NCBI RefSeq assembly: GCF_035474595.1
Contig: NZ_DATIND010000004.1
Span: 1 to 34,373, forward strand
Source: Longimicrobium sp.
GTDB lineage: Bacteria; Gemmatimonadota; Gemmatimonadetes; Longimicrobiales; Longimicrobiaceae
Reading direction: 5' to 3'
DNA: 34,373 nucleotides
The position numbers and the translations under genes were made by a program. The first letter of the stretch is position 1; each line of letters opens with the position of its first letter. Shown here in pieces: positions 14,359-21,713 of this stretch. The notes beneath the pieces are model-generated. The model was given only the letters and a program-made list of their open reading frames with translations, was not told the origin of the DNA and searched no databases.

Positions 14359-14480
14359 CCGGCCCTGCTCGCCATTGGGAGATGCGAAGCGCCGCGCGTC
14401 GATCGATGCCGTGCGAGGCGCTTCATCGTTTTCTGCTTGGCCCATGCACGCAGTTTCAGCCTCGACGCATGCACGCGCTC

Positions 14481-14537
14481 GTGCATTCGTGCATTCGTGC
14501 ATTCGCAGCCGTGCATCCGTGCAGTCGTGCATTTGTG
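14481..14537. repeat. Octamer array GTGCATTC
   Basis: GTGCATTC three times (14481-14504), then a 6-nt interruption and three variant units GTGCATCC, GTGCAGTC and GTGCATTT. It forms the first half of the 332-bp UbiX-HAD gap, followed by the structured repeat at 14542 and a second array at 14637. Apart from these repeats I see nothing in 14359-14690. Confidence 0.75.
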
Positions 14538-14541
14538 AGGG

Positions 14542-14598
14542 GAAAATGCCACTGAAGTGGCGGCTACAACGGCACGCAGTCCGCCTTCGCGGACTTCC
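14542..14598 (-). repeat. Two-hairpin structured repeat, copy 3 (57 bp)
   Basis: Identical over 57 bp to the reverse complement of 18914-18970. Read along the plus strand here: hairpin GCCACT-GA-AGTGGC, linker CTACAACGGCACGC, hairpin AGTCCGC-CTTC-GCGGACT. The same order (hairpin, CAACnGCAC linker, AGTCC hairpin) occurs at 10415 and 15361. Confidence 0.85.
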
Positions 14599-14636
14599 AG
14601 CACGCCTCGTCATCGGTGCGAGGAATTTGGCCCGGC

Positions 14637-14684
14637 GCACTCACGCACTCACGCACTTTCGCACTCACGCACTTTCGCACCTTG
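14637..14684. repeat. Octamer array immediately before the HAD start codon
   Basis: Six units: GCACTCAC, GCACTCAC, GCACTTTC, GCACTCAC, GCACTTTC, GCACCTTG, ending 6 nt before ATG 14691. No Shine-Dalgarno sequence is left between array and start, as at 3881-3912. Confidence 0.85.
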
Positions 14685-14690
14685 CAGTTG

Positions 14691-15353
14691 ATGACGAACT
14701 ATCCCGACGGCATCCGCGCGGTGCTGTACGACTTCGACGGGACGCTGGCGGACAGCACCGACCTGATCATGCGCTGCTACCGCCACACCATGGCCACGCA
14801 CCTGGGCCAGTGCCCACCGGACGAAGAGTGGCTGGCCGGCTTCGGCACGCCGCTGGACGTGCAGATCGCCCGGTTCGCGCGCTCCGATGACGAGAGCCGC
14901 GCGATGCTGGATACCTACCGCGCCTACCAGGACTCGATCCACGACGAGCTGCTGCGCCCGTTCCCCGGCGCGGCGGAGACGGTGGCCGAGCTGGCGCGGC
15001 GCGGCATCGCCCTGGCCATCGTCACCAGCAAGCACCGGCGCAGCACGCTGCGGGGGATGGGGCTCTGCGGGATCACCGAGCACTTCGACGTGATCGTCAC
15101 CCCCGAGGACGTGGGCAACGCCAAGCCGCACCCGGAGCCCGTCTTGGCCGCGCTGGAGCGGCTGGGCGTCGCGGCGGGCGAGGCGCTGTTCGTGGGGGAT
15201 TCGCCGCACGACATGGCCTCCGGCCGCGCGGCGGGAACGCGCACCGCCGCCGCGCTGTGGGGCCCGTTCCCGCGCGAGTCGCTGCTCGCCGAGCGCCCGG
15301 ACGTGCTGCTGCACCGGCAGGAGGATGTGCTGGAGCTGGTGCGCGGGGGATAG
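14691..15353 (+). CDS. HAD-superfamily hydrolase (phosphoglycolate phosphatase/PpaX-like)
   Basis: 220 residues. HAD subfamily IA: motif I YDFDGTLADSTDLI with nucleophile and acid/base Asp; motif II IVTSKHRRS; motif III K in GNAKPHPEPVLAAL; motif IV FVGDSPHDMASGRAAGT. An alpha-helical cap lies between motifs I and II (about 20-85). Family members hydrolyse phosphoglycolate, pyrophosphate or sugar phosphates; the substrate cannot be decided here. ATG 14691 is the first start after an octamer array and gives the normal N-terminus, with motif I about 16 residues in; no Shine-Dalgarno sequence is visible. Confidence 0.9.
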   Translation: MTNYPDGIRAVLYDFDGTLADSTDLIMRCYRHTMATHLGQCPPDEEWLAGFGTPLDVQIARFARSDDESRAMLDTYRAYQDSIHDELLRPFPGAAETVAELARRGIALAIVTSKHRRSTLRGMGLCGITEHFDVIVTPEDVGNAKPHPEPVLAALERLGVAAGEALFVGDSPHDMASGRAAGTRTAAALWGPFPRESLLAERPDVLLHRQEDVLELVRGG

Positions 15354-15360
15354 ATTCGCC

Positions 15361-15484
15361 CCCGCCAATGAATTGGCGGGCAACAACAGCACAAAGTCCC
15401 TCCGGGACTGCGGCTGCGGCATCCCGGCAGTGGACAGAGACTGATGCGAGACCGGTTGGCGAGCTTGGATCCGGGTGAGGATGC
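15361..15484. repeat. Two-hairpin structured repeat, copy 2
   Basis: Hairpin 1: CCCGCCAAT (15361-15369), loop GA, ATTGGCGGG (15372-15380). Linker CAACAACAGCACAA, then AGTCCCTCCGGGACT. Compared with 10415, the stem bases differ on both arms but stay complementary. Similarity continues through GAGCTT...GAGGATGC to about 15484, which makes an ORF start at 15475 unlikely. Confidence 0.8.
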
Positions 15485-15555
15485 GCGAGGGAACGCTTGA
15501 TGGGGCTGTGGGTTACACCGCCTGGACGATCACTCACGCGCTTCAACCCTTCCCG

Positions 15556-15999
15556 ATGCGAAACCGCCTTCTCCCGATCCTGCTCTGTACCCTGGCGTTG
15601 CTGGCGCCGCGCGCGCTGGTGGCGCAGCGGACCGCACCGCTGGAGGGCTTCGTTGCCTCCGTCGCGCGGATGTGGGCGGCGGGCGACGCGGGCGGGATCA
15701 CCGGGCTGGCGCCGGCGGACGGGCGCATCGTGCTGGACCTGGGGAACGGACAGGCCGGCGCCGTGGAGGCGCGCCACGTGGCCGCCGCGCTGCGCGAGCT
15801 CTTCCGCGACCGCAGCACCGTCTCCGTCCGCCCGACGCAGGTGACGATCGCGGGCGGGCAGCCGCTCTCCGGCTTCGGCGAGCTGAGCTGGACCTCGCGC
15901 CCGCGCGGCGTGAGCGACAGCGAGACCCAGAGCGTGTACGTGGGCGCAGTCTGGGAGGGCGGCGCCTGGAGGGTGCGCGAGCTGCGCGTGCTGCGCTGA
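15556..15999 (+). CDS. Secreted protein of unknown function
   Basis: 147 residues. Signal peptide MRNRLLPILLCTLALLAPRA ending LVAQ (cleavage near residue 24). The mature part is about 120 residues with an alpha/beta pattern (FVASVARMWAAGDAGGITGL, IVLDLGNGQAGAVEARHVAAAL, YVGAVWEGGAWRVRELRVL) that looks like a small cystatin/NTF2-like fold, but no family is recognised. ATG 15556 is chosen because it begins the signal peptide; the frame is open further upstream only through the repeat at 15361-15484. It stands alone between the repeat and a terminator-like hairpin at 16026. Confidence 0.7.
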   Translation: MRNRLLPILLCTLALLAPRALVAQRTAPLEGFVASVARMWAAGDAGGITGLAPADGRIVLDLGNGQAGAVEARHVAAALRELFRDRSTVSVRPTQVTIAGGQPLSGFGELSWTSRPRGVSDSETQSVYVGAVWEGGAWRVRELRVLR

Positions 16000-16025
16000 C
16001 CGCCGTCTCCGGACGGCCGTCACCA

Positions 16026-16053
16026 CGGGCGGGCCCGGCAGCGGGCCCGCCCG
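16026..16053 (+). terminator. GC-rich hairpin after the secreted-protein gene
   Basis: CGGGCGGGCCC (16026-16036), loop GGCAGC, GGGCCCGCCCG (16043-16053), then CTCGCGTTT. Perfect 11-bp stem with a weak T-run. Confidence 0.6.
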
Positions 16054-16088
16054 CTCGCGTTTGATCCCCATCTACCGGAACGCCGTTC

Positions 16089-16128
16089 GTACTTCCGCAC
16101 TCACGCACTTCCGCACTCACGCACCGTT
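16089..16128. repeat. Octamer array upstream of the MscS promoter
   Basis: Units GTACTTCC, GCACTCAC, GCACTTCC, GCACTCAC, GCACCGTT. It ends 5 nt before the -35 box TTGACA at 16134. Confidence 0.85.
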
Positions 16129-16133
16129 TCCGC

Positions 16134-16162
16134 TTGACACGCCCCCCGCCCGCGGGCAGAAT
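16134..16162 (+). promoter_or_regulatory. Sigma-70-type promoter of the MscS gene
   Basis: TTGACA (16134-16139), 17-bp spacer, CAGAAT (16157-16162). A start near 16169 would give a leader of about 47 nt to ATG 16216. Confidence 0.65.
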
Positions 16163-16215
16163 CCCGCGAGCGGCGCCTGACCTTTCGCGGCGCGGCGGAA
16201 ACCGAACCGGCACCG

Positions 16216-17250
16216 ATGCTCCAGAAGGCAGACTCCATCCTGGCCAAGGTGCGCGCGGTCACCAGCCGCGAGCCCACCACCCTGCGCGACCTGCTGCACC
16301 CCGACATCCTGCTGTCGTCGGCGCTGCGGGTGGCGGGGGCGGTGCTGGTCGCGTTCGTGCTGTGGTGGACGCTGCGCATCGTGCTGCGCCGCATCGAGCG
16401 CAAGCTGGGCAAGCCGCAGCCGGGCGCGCTCACCGTAAGCGAGCAGCGCACGCGCACGCTGGTGTCGCTGCTGCGCAGCGTGGGACGGGTGATCATCTTC
16501 GTGATCTTCCTGTTCATGCTGCTCTCGGCCATCGGCCTCGATCTCGGCCCGCTGCTGGCCGGCGCCGGCGTCGTCGGCCTGGCCGTCTCGTTCGGCGCGC
16601 AGTCGCTGGTGAAGGACGTGATCAGCGGCCTGTTCATCCTGATCGAGAACCAGTTCGGGGTGGGCGACGTGGTGCGCATCGAGGGCGTTTCCGGCGCGGT
16701 GGAGCGGATGACGCTGCGCGTGGTCGTTCTCCGCGACGTCCACGGCGTGGTGCACATCGTTCCCAACGGCGAGATCAAGAAGGTCAGCAACCTCACCCGC
16801 ACCTGGTCGCGGGTCGTGCTCGACGTGGGCGTGGCCTACAAGGAGGACGTGGACCGGGTGATCGCGGTGATGCGCGACGTGGGGCGCGAGCTGTGGGACG
16901 ACCCCGAGTGGCGGCCGCTGCTGGTGGACGCGGTGGAGGTGCCGGGGATCGAGAGCTTCGGCGAGAGCTCCGTCACCATCCGGCTGATGGCCAAGACGCT
17001 TCCGCTGAAGCAGTGGGACGTGGCGCGCGAGCTCCGGCGCCGGCTGAAGCGCCGCTTCGACCGCGAGGAGATCGAGATTCCCTTCCCCCACCAGAAGCTG
17101 GTGTGGGACGGCGGCGGCCCGCCCCCGCAGACGGCGCGGATCGACGTCGGCGGGGCGGGCGACGACGAGGCGGGCGACGTGGATGCCGCCGAGGCCGCGG
17201 CCGCGGCGGCGCAGGCCCACGATTCGGCGGTGGAAGATGACGAGGCATAG
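16216..17250 (+). CDS. MscS-family mechanosensitive ion channel
   Basis: 344 residues. Small-conductance mechanosensitive channel that releases solutes on osmotic downshock. TM segments at about 35-57 (ALRVAGAVLVAFVLWWTLRI) and 93-113 (VIIFVIFLFMLLSAIGLDL). The pore helix TM3 follows in LAGAGVVGLAVSFGAQSLVK with the Gly/Ala packing pattern. The beta domain contains ENQFGVGDVVRIEGVSGAVE and IVPNGEIKKVSNLTR, the family signature. The C-terminal tail beyond about 300 is acidic and Ala-rich (EAAAAAAQAHDSAVEDDEA). It has its own promoter and lies 111 nt before cysS. Confidence 0.93.
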   Translation: MLQKADSILAKVRAVTSREPTTLRDLLHPDILLSSALRVAGAVLVAFVLWWTLRIVLRRIERKLGKPQPGALTVSEQRTRTLVSLLRSVGRVIIFVIFLFMLLSAIGLDLGPLLAGAGVVGLAVSFGAQSLVKDVISGLFILIENQFGVGDVVRIEGVSGAVERMTLRVVVLRDVHGVVHIVPNGEIKKVSNLTRTWSRVVLDVGVAYKEDVDRVIAVMRDVGRELWDDPEWRPLLVDAVEVPGIESFGESSVTIRLMAKTLPLKQWDVARELRRRLKRRFDREEIEIPFPHQKLVWDGGGPPPQTARIDVGGAGDDEAGDVDAAEAAAAAAQAHDSAVEDDEA

Positions 17251-17361
17251 CCGGCGATGTAGGGCGGCCCGCGGTTGACCCCGATCTGCCGTCCCGCGCA
17301 CCCGGCGCGGGCGGGGCCGCTCCTTCATCCAGCCCGAGTTCGAAAGGAAACGACCGGACCG

Positions 17362-18807
17362 ATGCCGATCCGCTTCTACAACACGCTGACCCGCAGGGAA
17401 GAGGAGTTCGTCCCCCTGGCCGAAGGCCGGGCGGGGGTGTACTGCTGCGGCCCCACCGTCTACGCGGCGCCGCACATCGGCAACCTGCGCACCTTCTTCT
17501 TCGCCGACACGCTCCGGCGCTTCCTGGAGTTCCGCGGGCTGCAGGTCCGGTTCGTGATGAACCTGACCGACGTGGACGACAAGACCATCCGCGGCGCCCT
17601 CCGCGACGGGGTGAAGCTGGACGCCTACACGCAGCCGTTCATCGACTCGCTCTTTCGCGATTTCGACCGGCTGGGGATCCGCCACGCCGACGCGCATCCG
17701 CGCGCCACGCACTACGTGCCGCAGATGGTGGACATCATCCGCCGCCTGGAGAAGCGCGGGATGGCGTACGAGGCCGACGGCTCGGTCTACTTCGACATCT
17801 CCGAGTTCCCCGGCTACGGCAAGCTGAGCAAGGTCGACGTCTCGGCCGGGCGGCGCGGCGAGCGGGTGGCGGCCGACGAGTACGACCGCGACGACGTGCG
17901 CGACTTCGTGCTGTGGAAGGGCGCGAAGCCCGAGGACGAGCAGGTGGGCGCGGTGTGGGACACGCCCTGGGGGCCCGGGCGCCCGGGGTGGCACATCGAG
18001 TGCTCGGCCATGGCCATGGACGAGCTGGGCGAGACCTTCGACATCCACCTGGGCGGGGTGGACCTGGTCTTTCCGCACCACGAGGACGAGATCGCCCAGA
18101 GCGAGGGGGCCACGGGAAAGCCGTTCGTGCGCTACTGGCTGCACGGCGAGTTCCTGCTCCTGGAGGGCGACAAGATGGCCAAGAGCACCGGCAACATCTT
18201 CAACCTCCAGGACCTGGTGGAGCGCGGGGTGAAGCCGTCGGCCATCCGCTACCTGTTCCTGACCGCGCACTACCGCAGCAAGCTGAACTTCACCTTCGCG
18301 GCGCTGGAGAGCGCGAACGAGGCGGTGCGGCGCATCCGCGGCACGCGCACGCGGCTGCGCGGGCATCCCGAGGCGCGCGACCCCGACCCGGCCGACGAGC
18401 CGGTGCTGCACCCGCTGGCCGACGAGGTGCTGGCCGGCTTCACCGGGGCCATGGACGCGGACCTGAACACCAGCGTGGCGCTTTCCGAGCTGCATCGCCT
18501 CGCCAGCGGGGTGAACCAGCGGCTGGAAACGCTGGGCGCGAAGCCCATCTCGTCTGCCGAGAAGCAGGCGGCGCTGGACGCGTTCGAGCGCATCGACGGC
18601 GTATTCGGCTTCCTGGCGCTGGCCGAGCGCGAGGCGGAGGTGGACGGGGATCTCGCGGCGTGGGTGGAGGAGCGCATCGCCGCGCGGCAGGCGGCGCGGA
18701 AGTCGCGGGACTTCGCCACGGCGGACGCGATCCGCGCGGAATTGTCGGCGCGCGGGGTGACGGTGGAGGACACGGCGCAGGGCGCACGGTGGAGCGTGAC
18801 GGGCTGA
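17362..18807 (+). CDS. cysS: Cysteinyl-tRNA synthetase
   Basis: 481 residues, the standard length. Class I aminoacyl-tRNA synthetase that charges tRNA-Cys. The HIGH box is seen as H38-I-G-N41 in APHIGNLRTFF; the KMSKS box is K271-M-A-K-S275. Zinc/cysteine-site residues are present: C29 in GVYCCGPTVY, C in GWHIECSAMAMD and HHEDE. The C-terminal DALR-type helical domain contains SRDFATADAIRAELSARGVTVEDT. ATG 17362 is preceded by GAAAGGAAA. No serine acetyltransferase or cysteine synthase gene is adjacent; the sulfate-assimilation operon is about 6 kb downstream. Confidence 0.97.
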   Translation: MPIRFYNTLTRREEEFVPLAEGRAGVYCCGPTVYAAPHIGNLRTFFFADTLRRFLEFRGLQVRFVMNLTDVDDKTIRGALRDGVKLDAYTQPFIDSLFRDFDRLGIRHADAHPRATHYVPQMVDIIRRLEKRGMAYEADGSVYFDISEFPGYGKLSKVDVSAGRRGERVAADEYDRDDVRDFVLWKGAKPEDEQVGAVWDTPWGPGRPGWHIECSAMAMDELGETFDIHLGGVDLVFPHHEDEIAQSEGATGKPFVRYWLHGEFLLLEGDKMAKSTGNIFNLQDLVERGVKPSAIRYLFLTAHYRSKLNFTFAALESANEAVRRIRGTRTRLRGHPEARDPDPADEPVLHPLADEVLAGFTGAMDADLNTSVALSELHRLASGVNQRLETLGAKPISSAEKQAALDAFERIDGVFGFLALAEREAEVDGDLAAWVEERIAARQAARKSRDFATADAIRAELSARGVTVEDTAQGARWSVTG

Positions 18808-18837
18808 GCGCCGCGCCTTCCCCGTCCCGATCGTTCG

Positions 18838-18867
18838 CGAAGCCGCCCGCCGCACGGGGCGGCTTCG
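18838..18867 (+). terminator. Hairpin after cysS
   Basis: CGAAGCCGCC (18838-18847) pairs with GGCGGCTTCG (18858-18867), 10-nt loop. No T-tract. Confidence 0.5.
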
Positions 18868-18913
18868 CTGCCATTGGGGACGTGATGCCCGCGAGGGAGG
18901 TGTGGACCGCACC

Positions 18914-18970
18914 GGAAGTCCGCGAAGGCGGACTGCGTGCCGTTGTAGCCGCCACTTCAGTGGCATTTTC
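18914..18970 (+). repeat. Two-hairpin structured repeat, copy 4 (57 bp)
   Basis: 57 bp identical to the reverse complement of 14542-14598; contains AGTCCGC-GAAG-GCGGACT and GCCACT-TC-AGTGGC. Lies in the 244-bp gap between cysS and the lipoprotein gene. Confidence 0.85.
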
Positions 18971-19051
18971 GTGTTTCACTCGGCGGCACCATCGCCATCC
19001 TCGGCCGATGGCAGCTTGGCGATGTTGGAATGAGCTGATTCAGGAGACGGA

Positions 19052-20566
19052 ATGAAGACGATCTGCCTCACCGCCGCCGCCGTCGTGGCGTTTGCGGCGT
19101 GCGGGAACAGCCAGCAGCGCGCGGCGGGCACTGCGGGCGCGTTCTCCACCGTGCGCCGTGCGGACGGGGTGACGGCGCGCTACTTCGCCGCGGGCGATCC
19201 CTTCCTGGAAGCGGGATACCGCCTCTCCGCGGAGTACTGGGAGAAGACGGCGGGCCCCGGCGAGTACATGCTGCGCGGCGCGGTGGACGCCTTCGTTCCC
19301 CCCGTCTTCCAGGCGATGCAGCACGAGGGCGCCGACCGGATGATGCGCGGCTTCGCGACGAGCTTCTTCGGCGCGGCGGCGGGGACGGGGCTGGTGCCCT
19401 TCGCCTACGACACGCGGCTGGAGGACGGCACGCAGACAGGCGGCCGCCAGCCGGTGCAGATGATCGACGCGGCCATGCGCTTCGTGCGCTGGTTCCCCCG
19501 CGACACCGACATTCAGCGCCGCGCCCGCGCGATGGGCGACGCCACGCTGCGCTCCTTCGACCGCCCGGGCGGCGGCGTGTACGGGTGGGCCGTCGCGTCC
19601 ACCGGGCGGCCGGAGATCCCGCGCGTCTACACGGCCAAGCTGGCCGCGGCGCTGGACGGGATGGAGGCGCTCTCCGAGGCCACGGGCGACCCCAGGTACG
19701 CGCGCTGGGCGATGGGAAAGCTGGCCTGGGTGCGCGGGATGCGCGGGCCCGGCACCACGCTGGTGTGCGGCGACTTCACCATCACTGCCCGCGTGCCGGT
19801 GGACAACGGCAAGTGCGACACCGACCTGCTCTACCTCACCCAGCGCGTCTACGCCATCGCCCGCCGCAACGGCGACGCGGGGCTGCGCGCCTGGGCGCTG
19901 GGCGACACGGAGGCGTGGATGACCGGGGGATGGCTGGCGCGGCCGGGCCACTTCGCGCGGAAGCTGTACCCCAACGGCACCCCGGCGGTGACCACGCTGT
20001 ACGGGGACGGGAAGTACAACACGCTCGCGGTGCTGGTGGACGGCTACCGGGCGACGCGCGACGCGCGCTACCTGGCGCGGCTGAAGACGGCGTGGCGCGG
20101 GCTGCGGGCGATGGGGCGCGACGGCCTGGCCCCGGAGATGGTGGAGAACGGGCGAATGGTGCAGTCGCGCGGGCTGGACCCCTCGCAGACCATCTTCCTG
20201 CAGATCCTGGTGGACGCGTACGTGGTGAGCGGCGACCGCGAATTCCTGGACCTGGCGCGCGAGCTGGGCACCGCCATCCTGCGGCATGGGCGCTCCGCGA
20301 TGCGCATGGACTCGGGGCAGGCGGGCGACGCCTTCGTGCGGCTGGGCCTCGCGTCGGCGCAGGTGCACCGCGTGGAGGTCGCGCTCCCCGCGGGCGGCGC
20401 GCGGGTGACGGTGGTGCAGGGCGGGCGCACCATGGTGGACGTCGCGGGCCCGGGCGCGGCGGCGGTCGTCTACCTCGTCCCGGGCGTGGCCACGCTGCGC
20501 ACGGCGGGGGGCGCGCGGGTGGTGTCGGACCGCGTGATCGCGCTGCGGACGACCTCGGCCGATTGA
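19052..20566 (+). CDS. Lipoprotein with predicted (alpha/alpha)6-barrel glycosidase-like fold
   Basis: 504 residues. Lipoprotein signal MKTICLTAAAVVAFAAC (lipobox Cys C17). The body is mainly helical with regularly spaced pairs such as QMIDAAMRFVRWFP, YTAKLAAALDGMEALSEATG then DPRYARWAMGKLAW, and LVDGYRATRDARYLARLKTA then WRGL, the rhythm of six-hairpin toroids (GH-type and epimerase-like enzymes). About 80 residues at the C-terminus are beta-rich (VEVALPAGGARVTVVQGGRT). No catalytic motif can be assigned, so substrate and activity are open. AGGAGACGG precedes ATG 19052. The gene is solitary, with tRNA-Thr directly downstream. Confidence 0.72.
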   Translation: MKTICLTAAAVVAFAACGNSQQRAAGTAGAFSTVRRADGVTARYFAAGDPFLEAGYRLSAEYWEKTAGPGEYMLRGAVDAFVPPVFQAMQHEGADRMMRGFATSFFGAAAGTGLVPFAYDTRLEDGTQTGGRQPVQMIDAAMRFVRWFPRDTDIQRRARAMGDATLRSFDRPGGGVYGWAVASTGRPEIPRVYTAKLAAALDGMEALSEATGDPRYARWAMGKLAWVRGMRGPGTTLVCGDFTITARVPVDNGKCDTDLLYLTQRVYAIARRNGDAGLRAWALGDTEAWMTGGWLARPGHFARKLYPNGTPAVTTLYGDGKYNTLAVLVDGYRATRDARYLARLKTAWRGLRAMGRDGLAPEMVENGRMVQSRGLDPSQTIFLQILVDAYVVSGDREFLDLARELGTAILRHGRSAMRMDSGQAGDAFVRLGLASAQVHRVEVALPAGGARVTVVQGGRTMVDVAGPGAAAVVYLVPGVATLRTAGGARVVSDRVIALRTTSAD

Positions 20567-20575
20567 GGCGCAGAC

Positions 20576-20604
20576 TTGACCCAAGCCCGCCTTCTGCCTA
20601 CGTT
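20576..20604 (+). promoter_or_regulatory. Promoter of tRNA-Thr
   Basis: TTGACC (20576-20581), 17-bp spacer, TACGTT (20599-20604), about 12 bp before the mature tRNA 5' end. Confidence 0.6.
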
Positions 20605-20616
20605 TCCGGGCCCCGC

Positions 20617-20689
20617 GCCGGCGTAGCTCAATTGGCAGAGCAGCTGATTTGTAATCAGCAGGTTATGGGTTCGAGTCCCTTCGCCGGCT
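20617..20689 (+). tRNA. tRNA-Thr (TGT anticodon)
   Basis: 73-nt cloverleaf. Acceptor GCCGGCG/CGCCGGC with discriminator T, D-arm GTAGCTCAATTGGCAGAGC, anticodon stem GCTGA/TCAGC with loop TTTGTAA (anticodon TGT, reads ACA), T-arm GGGTTCGAGTCCC. CCA is not encoded. Confidence 0.97.
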
Positions 20690-20714
20690 CTGGTTTCCCG
20701 ACACGATGCACACG

Positions 20715-20754
20715 AACGCCGCGGCTCCCCCGCCATCGGGAGAGCCGCGGCGTT
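20715..20754 (+). terminator. Terminator after tRNA-Thr
   Basis: AACGCCGCGGCTC (20715-20727) pairs with GAGCCGCGGCGTT (20742-20754), followed by TC. Stem 13 bp, inner CCC/GGG extension possible. Confidence 0.65.
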
Positions 20755-20823
20755 TCGGCGTCCGGATCATCCCGGAAAGATGGGGTTCTGCCGCCCGTCT
20801 CCCCCGATCACCGGTCCCCAGCC

Positions 20824-20910
20824 GACGTCATCCTGAGGCCGGTCACGCCGCAACTCGCAGCAGCACAAGATCTTGCGGGCCGAAGGATCTGTGGGCGCGG
20901 CAGCACGTGA
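20824..20910 (+). repeat. CATCCTGAG...GAAGGATCT dispersed repeat, single copy
   Basis: GACGTCATCCTGAGGCCGG at the start, GGGCCGAAGGATCT and CGCGGCAGCACGTGA at the end. Same blocks and order as each half of 5077-5304, with a diverged middle. Confidence 0.75.
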
Positions 20911-20969
20911 GTCGGTCGGATGCACCGAAGTCCGCCGGGCAAACCCATCCGATCTTCTTCCGGATCGTA

Positions 20970-21425
20970 TCAGCTGCAGAGGAACTTGCCGGTGACCTGG
21001 TAGTAGGGCCGGTAGTCGTCCATGTTGATCGAGGTGGCGGTGGTGCTGGTGGACGTGGAGGTGCCGAACGCCCAACCCCAGAACGAGCAGTTGGAGAGGG
21101 TGGAAACGGCGGTGAGGCGCACCGAGTTGTCCGCCGGCTTGTAGAACGACGCGGGGTCGCCGCTCGCGTCCACGCGGCCCAGCTCGTAAGCGCCCATCGC
21201 CGGGTTGTCGGGCACCAGCTCCACCTTCACGTACCCGGCGGAGTACGAGGCCGGGACCGCGTTGAACGGGTGCGTGCCGACGTACGTCATCGCGGTGACG
21301 TAGTAGGTGCGGGTCCACGTCGACCGCGCCGGCGCGTCGGGGGCGAGCACCTGCCGGGTGTCGTTGCTGCACGCCGCCGCCAGCAGGGCCGTGGCCGCGA
21401 GGAGAATCCGCGCGCTGATTCGCAT
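20970..21425 (-). CDS. Small secreted lipoprotein of unknown function
   Basis: 151 residues. Lipoprotein signal MRISARILLAATALLAAAC (lipobox Cys C19). The mature part is Tyr- and Thr-rich and predicted beta (STWTRTYYVTAMTYVG, YSAGYVKVELVPDNPAMGAY), with a stretch of alternating Ser/Thr (FGTSTSTSTTATS) and two Cys, one in the last residues KFLCS. No family recognised. ATG 21425 has AGGAG upstream; the in-frame upstream Met at 21461 lies before this site. Solitary, with an AT-richer upstream region at 21471-21530. Confidence 0.72.
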   Translation of the reverse strand: MRISARILLAATALLAAACSNDTRQVLAPDAPARSTWTRTYYVTAMTYVGTHPFNAVPASYSAGYVKVELVPDNPAMGAYELGRVDASGDPASFYKPADNSVRLTAVSTLSNCSFWGWAFGTSTSTSTTATSINMDDYRPYYQVTGKFLCS

Positions 21426-21477
21426 CTTCCTGCTCCTGAGGAGGGGTTCGCCGGCCGGCATGGCCGGGCCTCCTCAA

Positions 21478-21506
21478 TCTATATTGTGTCTGAAATAGAT
21501 TTGGAA
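21478..21506 (-). promoter_or_regulatory. Candidate promoter of the small lipoprotein gene
   Basis: On the minus strand TTCCAA (21506-21501), 17-bp spacer, TATAGA (21483-21478), in one of the few AT-rich patches of the window, about 53 bp before ATG 21425. Confidence 0.4.
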
Positions 21507-21563
21507 GATGCGGATGTAGATTCGGCGACGATTCACCTCTGCGGCGCGAGCCCGGCATCGCGG

Positions 21564-21638
21564 GATCTCACGCGGAGACGCGGAGACGCGGAGGAGCAGG
21601 GCAAGCATCTCCGCGCCTCCGCGTCTCCGCGTGAGTCC
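21564..21638. repeat. GCGGAGACGCGGAG-type palindromic element, copy 3
   Basis: GATCTCACGCGGAGACGCGG ... CTCCGCGTCTCCGCGTGAG; long imperfect hairpin of about 30-bp arms. Lies just 3' of the prenyltransferase gene (minus strand) at 21714. Confidence 0.85.
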
Positions 21639-21713
21639 AGGGGAGGATGAGGGCTCGGGGGGTGCCGATCGTTCGGCACGACCATTCCCATTTAGTCTTG
21701 ATAGCCCGCGCGT

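Noticed and set aside
15475-15555. Upstream start for the secreted protein (174 residues)
   Set aside because: The extra N-terminus begins within the structured repeat and would bury the signal peptide; ATG 15556 starts it cleanly.
14481-16128. Short regular repeats considered as CRISPR
   Set aside because: Units are 7-8 bp and contiguous, without 25-40 bp repeats, unique spacers or cas genes.
16117-18966. Minus-strand open frame of about 949 codons
   Set aside because: Antisense to MscS and cysS; His/Arg/Gln-rich with no motifs. Absence of stops follows from the high GC third positions on the other strand.
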